A stretch of DNA of 11,896 bases, taken from JBHHXG01 sp046756985 (GTDB taxonomy: Bacteria; Pseudomonadota; Zetaproteobacteria; Mariprofundales; Mariprofundaceae). Positions 7,114 to 11,896 of this stretch are shown piece after piece (position 1 is the stretch's first letter; each line of letters starts with the position of its first letter). The translations under genes and the position numbers were made by a program. The DNA is taken from NCBI GenBank assembly GCA_046756985.1, contig JBHHXG010000050.1, positions 1-11,896 of the forward strand, given 5' to 3'. The notes under the pieces were generated by a model that had not been told where the DNA came from, searched no databases, and saw only the letters and a list, made by a program, of their open reading frames with translations.

Positions 7114-7695
7114 ATGAGCATAGCCGAAAAAAAACACATCGGACGCCTGTATATCGTATCCGGACCCTCCGGCGCAGGGAAAAGCAGCCTGTGCGCCGCC
7201 TGGCTGGAGCGCTACCCTGATTTGCGTCTCAGTATTTCATGCACAACACGCCCGCCAAGGCCGGGCGAGATGAGTGGGCGCGAATATCATTTTCTCACGC
7301 GCCAGGCGTTCGAGGCGCAGCGCGATGCTGGCGCGTTTCTTGAATGGGCCTATGTGCACGGCAATTTGTATGGAACGCGGGAAAAGGATGTGCAGGCCAT
7401 GCTGGATGAAGGCTGCGACGCGCTGCTGGAAATTGACTGGCAGGGTGCGGCGCAGGTGGCCGAAAAAATACCAGAGGCCATCCGCATCTTCATCCTGCCA
7501 CCGTCGCTTGAAGAATTGCGGAAGCGCATCATTACACGAGGGCAGGATGATAGTGCGATCATTGAACAACGCCTTGCTGCCGCAGAAGCGGAAATGGCGC
7601 ATGTCGGCGAGGCGCATTACCAGATCGTTAATGATGATTTTGACAGCGCCCTGGAAGCATTGTTGCGTATCCACCAGTCAGCAGCACATGGATGA
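7114..7695 (+). CDS. gmk: Guanylate kinase
   Basis: A 193-residue cytoplasmic enzyme that phosphorylates GMP to GDP with ATP, feeding GTP and (p)ppGpp pools. The P-loop GPSGAGKS is at 17-24, followed by SCTTRPPRPGEMSGREYHF (about 42-60), the GMP-binding region. Next come FLEWAYVHGNLYGT in the lid-GMP area and LLEIDWQGA, the family's Walker B-like block. The length is a little shorter than E. coli Gmk (207), from a short C-terminus. The start ATG has only a weak upstream ribosome site (GAAGC). Codons 5-7 contain a run of eight A residues (7127-7134). It precedes rpoZ and spoT, the conserved stringent-response neighbourhood, and probably shares a transcript with them. Confidence 0.96.
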   Translation: MSIAEKKHIGRLYIVSGPSGAGKSSLCAAWLERYPDLRLSISCTTRPPRPGEMSGREYHFLTRQAFEAQRDAGAFLEWAYVHGNLYGTREKDVQAMLDEGCDALLEIDWQGAAQVAEKIPEAIRIFILPPSLEELRKRIITRGQDDSAIIEQRLAAAEAEMAHVGEAHYQIVNDDFDSALEALLRIHQSAAHG

Positions 7696-7699
7696 AGGT

Positions 7700-7728
7700 T
7701 TGCCTTTTCACCGGGGCCTTTCTATGCT
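7700..7728 (+). promoter_or_regulatory. Candidate sigma70-type promoter for rpoZ-spoT
   Basis: TTGCCT (7700-7705) and TATGCT (7723-7728) are separated by 17 bases in the 61-base gap between gmk and rpoZ. Each hexamer matches four of six consensus positions. The transcript would start about 20 bases before the rpoZ ATG and include its strong ribosome site. This is a pattern match only; read-through from gmk is equally plausible. Confidence 0.3.
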
Positions 7729-7741
7729 TGTCCATTCTTTC

Positions 7742-7748
7742 AGGAGGT
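7742..7748 (+). promoter_or_regulatory. Strong ribosome binding site of rpoZ
   Basis: AGGAGGT, a full Shine-Dalgarno match, ends 8 bases before the rpoZ ATG at 7757. It fixes that start and suggests high translation compared with gmk and spoT, whose upstream regions lack such a site. Confidence 0.85.
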
Positions 7749-7756
7749 AAGACCAG

Positions 7757-8020
7757 ATGGCTCGTGTCACAGTAGAAGACTGTATTCGACATTATCCCAA
7801 CCGCTTCGAAATGGTGTTGTTGGCAACAAAACGGGCGCGGCAACTGCTGGCTGGTATGCCAAGGCTGGTGGAAGATGGCTTTCATAAGCCGCCGGTCCAG
7901 TCCCTGAAGGAAATCGGCGAAGGCAGTGTGACCTGGGATATTCTGTTTGATCTGGACGAGCAGGAGCGCCGCCGTCTTGCTTCCATGGAGGAAGAGGCTT
8001 CGCAAGACGAAGCCTTCTGA
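7757..8020 (+). CDS. rpoZ: RNA polymerase omega subunit
   Basis: The 87-residue omega subunit, which helps fold and assemble beta-prime into RNA polymerase and contributes to a ppGpp-binding site at the omega/beta-prime interface in proteobacteria. It opens MARVTVEDCIRHYPNRFEMV, followed by LLATKRARQLLAG, the classical N-terminal helix region; the C-terminal part is acidic (EEEASQDEAF). The length is near E. coli omega (91). The start is secured by a full AGGAGGT site. Its last eight or so codons contain a perfect 8-base-pair hairpin (7995-8015). It lies between gmk and spoT, as in many Gammaproteobacteria, linking a ppGpp target with the enzyme that makes and removes ppGpp. Confidence 0.97.
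   Translation: MARVTVEDCIRHYPNRFEMVLLATKRARQLLAGMPRLVEDGFHKPPVQSLKEIGEGSVTWDILFDLDEQERRRLASMEEEASQDEAF
7995..8015 (+). terminator. Hairpin in the 3' end of rpoZ, possible attenuator
   Basis: AGGCTTCG (7995-8002) pairs perfectly with CGAAGCCT (8008-8015) around the 5-base loop CAAGA. The stem is GC-rich and ends five bases before the end of rpoZ. The bases after it (TCTGATTAT) are not a true T-tract, so full intrinsic termination is doubtful. Partial termination or protection of the rpoZ message from 3' decay are possible roles, both inferred. Confidence 0.4.
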
Positions 8021-8027
8021 TTATCAG

Positions 8028-8072
8028 GGTGTGGCATGCTGGCGCTTGTCATAAGCGGCCTGGCAACACACC
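8028..8072 (+). repeat. Nested inverted repeat in the rpoZ-spoT gap
   Basis: Outer arms GGTGTG (8028-8033) and CACACC (8067-8072) enclose inner arms CGCTT (8043-8047) and AAGCG (8053-8057) with loop GTCAT. Together they can form an imperfect stem-loop filling most of the 67-base gap. It ends 15 bases before the GTG of spoT, so it may affect spoT translation or transcription into it. The arms are short and separated by mismatches. Confidence 0.35.
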
Positions 8073-8087
8073 TCGGGTACACGCATC

Positions 8088-10211
8088 GTGAGCCGCATTT
8101 TTGAAATTACGGACCGTGTGTCCACTTACGCGCCAAAGGCAGACATTGACCTGATCAACCGCGCCTATGTGTTTGCGGCACATGCCCATGCCGATCAAAC
8201 ACGCCATTCCGGCGAACCATACCTGACCCACCCGCTGGCCGTGGCGGATATTCTGGCCAGCCTGAAACTGGATGAAGCCAGCATCATCACAGGGCTGCTG
8301 CATGATACGGTCGAAGACACGCATGTTTCACTGGAAGAAATTGAACACCGGTTCGGCAAAGAAGTTGCAAAACTTGTCGATGGTGTAACCAAAATCGGAC
8401 AGATTCGCTTCCGCTCCTCCGAACACAAACAGGCGGAAAATTTCCGAAAAATGATTCTGGCGACCGCACAGGATCTCCGCGTACTGCTGGTCAAGCTTGC
8501 TGACCGTTTGCATAACATGCGTACGTTGGGATTTATGCCCGAACACAAGCGCAAGGGCGTGGCGGAGGAGACCATGCAACTGTATGCGCCGCTTGCACAT
8601 CGGCTTGGCATCCACTGGATCAAGCAGGAAATGGAAGACCTGGCCTTTTCCCATCTCGATCCTGACGCTTATCGTGTGCTTGTCGATGAGATGAAAGATC
8701 ATATCGAAGGGCTTCATCAGACGCAGGAGCGGCTGGAGAGTATCATCCAGGAAGCGCTGGACCGGCAGGGGCTGAAAGCGAGTGTGCAGGGGCGCATGAA
8801 ACACATGTACAGCGTGCATGATAAAATGGAACGCAAGCACATTGACTTCAACGAGATTTATGATCTTGTGGCCTTTCGCATTATCGTTGAGGACATGCCA
8901 ACCTGCTACCAGGCCCTGGGCATCATTCACAGCCTGTACAGGCCCGTGCCTGGACGATTCAAGGATTATATCGCGCTTCCCAAGCCAAACGGATACCAGT
9001 CACTGCATACTTCTGTGATCGGGCCGGAGAATTACCGCATTGAAGTACAGATACGCACTGAATCCATGCATACCTATGCCGAAGATGGCATTGCCGCACA
9101 CTGGTTGTACAAGGATGAGCAGGCAGAAGAGCGAGACCAGAAGAGCTTTCAGTGGCTGAAGCAGCTGACGGAGCTGTTGCAGGAGACGGAAAACCCTGGC
9201 GAATTCATGGAAAGCGCGCGTCTGGATCTGTTTGTGCAGGAGGTTTATGTGTTTAGCCGGGACGGTGAGATTTTCGCCCTTCCGCGCGGTGCCCGGCCGC
9301 TGGATTTCGCCTATAACGTGCACACCGATGTCGGCCACCACTGCATCGGGGTGCGCATCAACGGCGAGCTGGCCGATTTCCAGACCCGGTTGCACAATGG
9401 CGACCAGATCGAGATTCTAACCAGCGATGATCAGACGCCGAGCCGTCAGTGGTTGCAGTATGTCGAGACCCCGAAAGCGCGCCAGGCCATCCGGCAATGG
9501 TTCCGCAGGCAGGAGCGAGAAACGAGCATCGGTATCGGTGAGCAGGTGCTGCGTGAGTCCATAGGCAAGGCGGATGTTGGCAAATCCGTGCTGCAGCGGC
9601 TGCAACTGGACAGTCAGGAAGCCCTGAAAGAGGCGCTGGGCCGTGGGGAAATCCCCATCAATCAGCTACTTGATGCCGTTGATCAGGACAGAACGCGCCC
9701 GTTGCGAATCAAGGGTCTGGCGCGCACGCTTATGCATGCAGCTGACTGCTGCCATCCGATTCCCGGTGATCCGGTGCTCGGCCAGTTCCAGTCCGGCAGG
9801 GGTATGATCATTCACCATCGCAAGTGCCCGGAGGTTGAAAGCGGTGCAAAGCAGGGCTGGCTGGATGTGCACTGGTCACCGCAAGAGGGGCAGTCCTTTC
9901 CCACCGGGATTGGTATCAAAACACGCAATGAGCGCGGCATGCTTGCACGTGTGTCGAATTGCATTGCCGAGTCCGCCGCCAATATTGATGATATCAAGAT
10001 TCACCAGCGCGGCGGGTCGGTGACAGACCTGCACATTCTTATTGAGGTTGCGGATCGTACCCATCTGGCGACGGTGCTGCGTAATATCAAGGCGACCGAC
10101 GGCGTGGTGAGCGTCAGGCGGGAGAATCGGGTGGGGCTGACAAAGGCGCGTGGCCGGGGTTTTGGCAGGGCTATCAGGGATATGGTATTTCGCGGACGCG
10201 GCAAGGAATGA
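8088..10211 (+). CDS. spoT: Bifunctional (p)ppGpp synthetase/hydrolase SpoT
   Basis: A 707-residue long RelA/SpoT protein that makes and degrades (p)ppGpp, the stringent-response alarmone. Domains in order: an HD hydrolase domain (about 20-180) with SGEPYLTHP, H48, HD at 72-73 and ED at 76-77, all metal-site residues that indicate active hydrolysis; a synthetase domain (about 230-350) with RFKD at 290-293, PKPNGYQSLHT, EVQIRTE and AAHW; a TGS domain (about 381-441); a helical region with the HAADCCHPIPGD cysteine motif; and a C-terminal ACT domain (about 607-685). The start is GTG at 8088; an in-frame TAA at 8052 and no ATG between leave no other usual start, and the ribosome site is poor. 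Intact HD residues and RFKD argue for a bifunctional enzyme rather than RelA. ridA follows after 25 bases. Confidence 0.96.
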   Translation: MSRIFEITDRVSTYAPKADIDLINRAYVFAAHAHADQTRHSGEPYLTHPLAVADILASLKLDEASIITGLLHDTVEDTHVSLEEIEHRFGKEVAKLVDGVTKIGQIRFRSSEHKQAENFRKMILATAQDLRVLLVKLADRLHNMRTLGFMPEHKRKGVAEETMQLYAPLAHRLGIHWIKQEMEDLAFSHLDPDAYRVLVDEMKDHIEGLHQTQERLESIIQEALDRQGLKASVQGRMKHMYSVHDKMERKHIDFNEIYDLVAFRIIVEDMPTCYQALGIIHSLYRPVPGRFKDYIALPKPNGYQSLHTSVIGPENYRIEVQIRTESMHTYAEDGIAAHWLYKDEQAEERDQKSFQWLKQLTELLQETENPGEFMESARLDLFVQEVYVFSRDGEIFALPRGARPLDFAYNVHTDVGHHCIGVRINGELADFQTRLHNGDQIEILTSDDQTPSRQWLQYVETPKARQAIRQWFRRQERETSIGIGEQVLRESIGKADVGKSVLQRLQLDSQEALKEALGRGEIPINQLLDAVDQDRTRPLRIKGLARTLMHAADCCHPIPGDPVLGQFQSGRGMIIHHRKCPEVESGAKQGWLDVHWSPQEGQSFPTGIGIKTRNERGMLARVSNCIAESAANIDDIKIHQRGGSVTDLHILIEVADRTHLATVLRNIKATDGVVSVRRENRVGLTKARGRGFGRAIRDMVFRGRGKE

Positions 10212-10236
10212 TTCGTGATGCAAAGGAGGGGTATGC

Positions 10237-10626
10237 ATGTCTGAATTGACTGTTGTTCACAGTGATGACGCGCCGAAGGCCGTGGGCCCGTACAGCCAGG
10301 CGATTGCCTGCAATGGTGTGCTCTATTGCTCCGGCCAGATCGGGCTGGAGCCGGCAAGCGGCAAACTGGTGGGAGATGCCGTTGAAGCGCAGACGGCACA
10401 GGTAACAAAGAACCTGTCAGCCGTGCTGGCTGCTGCCGGAGCAGACGTTTCCGACATTCTGAAGGTGAATATCTTTCTCACAGACATGGGCGATTTCCCG
10501 CGGGTGAACGAAATCTATGCCGACTGGCTGGGTGAGCATCGTCCGGCACGCGCCACCGTGGCCGTTGCCGCGCTACCCTTGGGCGCGAAGGTGGAGATGG
10601 ATCTGGTGGCCCGCATTCCCGGGTGA
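10237..10626 (+). CDS. RidA family (YjgF/YER057c) deaminase
   Basis: A 129-residue cytoplasmic protein. RidA proteins hydrolyse reactive enamine/imine intermediates such as 2-aminoacrylate released by PLP enzymes. Visible features are KAVGPYSQAI (14-23), LYCSGQIGL (29-37), and RPARATVAVAALPLGAKVEM with R105, the carboxylate-binding arginine of the active RidA subgroup, and E120 later in the block. The length is typical. The ribosome site AAGGAGGGG ends a few bases before the ATG and is strong. It is the last gene of the gmk-rpoZ-spoT run; in other proteobacteria a RidA gene often lies near spoT. Subgroup assignment (true RidA or Rid1-7) needs a tree. A hairpin candidate follows it. Confidence 0.92.
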   Translation: MSELTVVHSDDAPKAVGPYSQAIACNGVLYCSGQIGLEPASGKLVGDAVEAQTAQVTKNLSAVLAAAGADVSDILKVNIFLTDMGDFPRVNEIYADWLGEHRPARATVAVAALPLGAKVEMDLVARIPG

Positions 10627-10670
10627 CTTCTTTCGGCCAAAAGCGGCCATTCAGAAGAGACCTTGTTTTT
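10627..10670 (+). terminator. Candidate terminator after ridA
   Basis: Directly after the ridA stop, CTTCT (10627-10631) can pair with AGAAG (10653-10657), and inner GGCC (10635-10638) with GGCC (10645-10648) around an AAAAGC loop. A T-run lies at 10666-10670, nine bases after the stem. The internal loop and the gap to the T-run make it a weak terminator, but its position between the spoT run and the ectoine genes is right. Confidence 0.4.
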
Positions 10671-10696
10671 GGGTACAATTTGAAATAATAGATAAT
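10663..10696 (+). promoter_or_regulatory. Candidate promoter of the ectoine operon
   Basis: TTGTTT (10663-10668) and TAATAG (10686-10691) are 17 bases apart in an AT-rich 89-base gap, with GATAAT (10691-10696) as a second possible -10 paired with TTGGGT (10669-10674). Ectoine operons are osmotically induced in species where they were studied, and a promoter here is expected, but the exact boxes are a guess. Confidence 0.35.
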
Positions 10697-10715
10697 CCTG
10701 TTATGGTCGGCGGCA

Positions 10716-11261
10716 ATGCTTACCGGAAACGATCTGGAAACAAAGGAAGCAGGCCGTTTGTCTTTTCGTACACCTGTTACGACTGATGGTCCGGCTGTTC
10801 ACACGCTAGTGGAGCGCTGTGAGCCGTTGGATATCAACTCCCGGTACTGTTATTTAATACTTTGCGAACACTTCTCTTCAACATGCGTAGTTGTTGAAGA
10901 GAACAATGAATTAGTCGGTTTTCTAACCGCCTATATTCCACCCGAACATCACGACACACTTTTTGTATGGCAAATTGCCGTCGATTCAAAGTTACGCGGT
11001 CAAGGAGTGGCAAAAAAGATGCTCCGGCATCTGCTATCGCGCCGTAATATGAAATGCATTCGCTATGTAGAAGCGACTGTGAACCCTTCCAATGATGCTT
11101 CTCGATCTCTGTTTAAATCTTTAGCTAAAGATGGCCAATGTGCCATAGACGAGACACTGATTTTTCCCGCCAAGATGTTTGGCGAAGGCGATCATGAACA
11201 GGAAAACCTAATTCGCGTTGGTCCGATTGATTCAGTAGGCAAAACTTTAATCGGGAGATAA
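10716..11261 (+). CDS. ectA: L-2,4-diaminobutyrate N-acetyltransferase EctA
   Basis: A 181-residue GNAT-family enzyme that acetylates diaminobutyrate with acetyl-CoA, the second step of ectoine synthesis. Recognisable EctA blocks are FRTPVTTDGPAV (17-28), CEPLDINSRYCYLILCEHF (35-53, substrate side), LVGFLTAYIPP, and DTLFVWQIAVDSKLRGQGVA (80-99), whose RGQGVA is the acetyl-CoA pyrophosphate loop. Near the C-terminus GEGDHEQENLIRVGP matches the family ending. The ATG at 10716 has no visible ribosome site; a TTG at 10758 preceded by AAGGA is an alternative that would still keep the folded domain. The gene is AT-rich: four sampled 60-base lines give about 38-50% GC against about 58-62% sampled in spoT and ectB. 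Six bases separate it from ectB, so one operon is likely. Confidence 0.95.
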   Translation: MLTGNDLETKEAGRLSFRTPVTTDGPAVHTLVERCEPLDINSRYCYLILCEHFSSTCVVVEENNELVGFLTAYIPPEHHDTLFVWQIAVDSKLRGQGVAKKMLRHLLSRRNMKCIRYVEATVNPSNDASRSLFKSLAKDGQCAIDETLIFPAKMFGEGDHEQENLIRVGPIDSVGKTLIGR

Positions 11262-11267
11262 TGAATA

Positions 11268-11896
11268 ATGAGAATTTTTGAAGAGATGGAGTCAGAGGTT
11301 CGGGGGTATATCCGTTCCTTTCCTGCAGTGTTTGATGAGGCCCGTGGCTCGGAGATGTTCGACGAACATGGCGAACGTTACATCGATTTTTTTGCCGGTG
11401 CCGGTTCACTCAATTACGGTCACAACAATCCTGCTGTCACTGAAGCGCTGATTGAATACCTGCAGGCAAACAGAATCGTACATGGGCTGGATAAGGCCAC
11501 AGTTGCCAAACAGACATTCATGCAGAAATTCAAGGATACGATTCTGACACCAAGGAACCTCGAGTATAAGATGCAGTTCACCGGGCCAACCGGTACCAAT
11601 GCTGTCGAGACGGCATTGAAGCTGGCTCGCATGGTCAAGCAGCGCTCCAATGTCATCGCCTTCACCAACGCCTATCACGGCCTCTCCATGGGCTCACTGG
11701 CAGTCACCGGCAACTCCTTCTACCGTGATGAGTCTTACGGCGTTCGTGCCAACAGTGCCTTCCTTCCGTTTGATGGCTACATGGGCAAGGAGTTCGACTC
11801 CATGGCCTACCTGCGCAAACTACTCACCGACCAGAGTAGTGGCGTCGATCTGCCTGCCGCCATTATTGTTGAAACAGTACAAGGGGAAGGTGGTAT
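11268..11896 (+). CDS. ectB: Diaminobutyrate-2-oxoglutarate transaminase EctB (5' part)
   Basis: The first 209 codons of a PLP-dependent class III aminotransferase, cut by the window end (family length about 420). EctB makes diaminobutyrate from aspartate semialdehyde with glutamate as amino donor, the first step specific to ectoine. The start MRIFEEMESEVRGYIRSFP is typical of EctB, followed by DFFAGAGSLNYGHNNP and FTGPTGTNAVETALKLAR, the cofactor-phosphate region, then FTNAYHGLSMGSLAVTG. The PLP lysine would lie downstream of the window. GGAG at 11254-11257 may serve as ribosome site for the ATG at 11268, though it is 10 bases away; an ATG at 11261 overlapping the ectA stop hits a stop codon quickly. 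ectC is expected next. Confidence 0.96.
   Translation, partial: MRIFEEMESEVRGYIRSFPAVFDEARGSEMFDEHGERYIDFFAGAGSLNYGHNNPAVTEALIEYLQANRIVHGLDKATVAKQTFMQKFKDTILTPRNLEYKMQFTGPTGTNAVETALKLARMVKQRSNVIAFTNAYHGLSMGSLAVTGNSFYRDESYGVRANSAFLPFDGYMGKEFDSMAYLRKLLTDQSSGVDLPAAIIVETVQGEGG

Noticed and set aside
8328..8930. A 200-codon open frame on the minus strand.
   Set aside because: It is a shadow of the SpoT catalytic domains; it has no ribosome site or recognisable motif.
1..11896. A novel defence, mobile or CRISPR-type system.
   Set aside because: All sizeable reading frames with coding character belong to known conserved families; no direct-repeat array, transposase, integrase or attachment site is visible.

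Overview
The window reads as conserved chromosomal housekeeping DNA from a marine or halophilic proteobacterium. Gene content and order (tgt-yajC-secD-secF, gmk-rpoZ-spoT, a DUF1820 protein, a YfhL-type ferredoxin) point to Gammaproteobacteria or a close neighbour such as Zetaproteobacteria. The short SecD and the Mth938-like protein make a classical enteric or pseudomonad less likely. The start of an ectoine operon at the right edge argues for life in salt water. The taxon is an inference; no rRNA gene is present.

Left block (1-5165, minus strand): one tightly packed run transcribed right to left, in the order tgt, yajC, secD, secF, an Mth938/DUF498-like gene, queD, and a DUF1820 gene cut by the window edge. 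Gaps are 6-16 bases or overlaps, so a single operon is likely. It combines queuosine tRNA modification (Tgt, QueD) with the SecDF-YajC membrane complex that supports protein export. The queA gene that often sits beside tgt is not here. The Mth938-like gene has no ATG, GTG or TTG at the position its homology requires, and it appears to start at a CTG overlapping the secF stop.

Middle (5166-7081): a 144-base divergent intergenic region, then a sodium:alanine-type symporter whose stop overlaps the start of a small two-cluster ferredoxin of the YfhL type.

Right block (7114-10626, plus strand): gmk, rpoZ, spoT and a RidA-family gene. This is a nucleotide and stringent-response cluster: guanylate kinase supplies GDP, SpoT makes and degrades (p)ppGpp, and omega is the RNA polymerase subunit that contributes to a ppGpp site. 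A perfect hairpin in the last codons of rpoZ and a larger inverted repeat before spoT may tune expression between the two genes.

Right edge (10716-11896, plus strand): ectA and the first half of ectB, the first two steps committed to ectoine, a compatible solute. ectA is clearly more AT-rich than ectB and the genes to its left.

No mobile element, CRISPR array, tRNA or rRNA was seen, and no gene-free stretch exceeds 300 bases. I found no convincing undescribed system. The points most worth checking are the CTG start, the odd composition of ectA, and the structures around the rpoZ-spoT junction.
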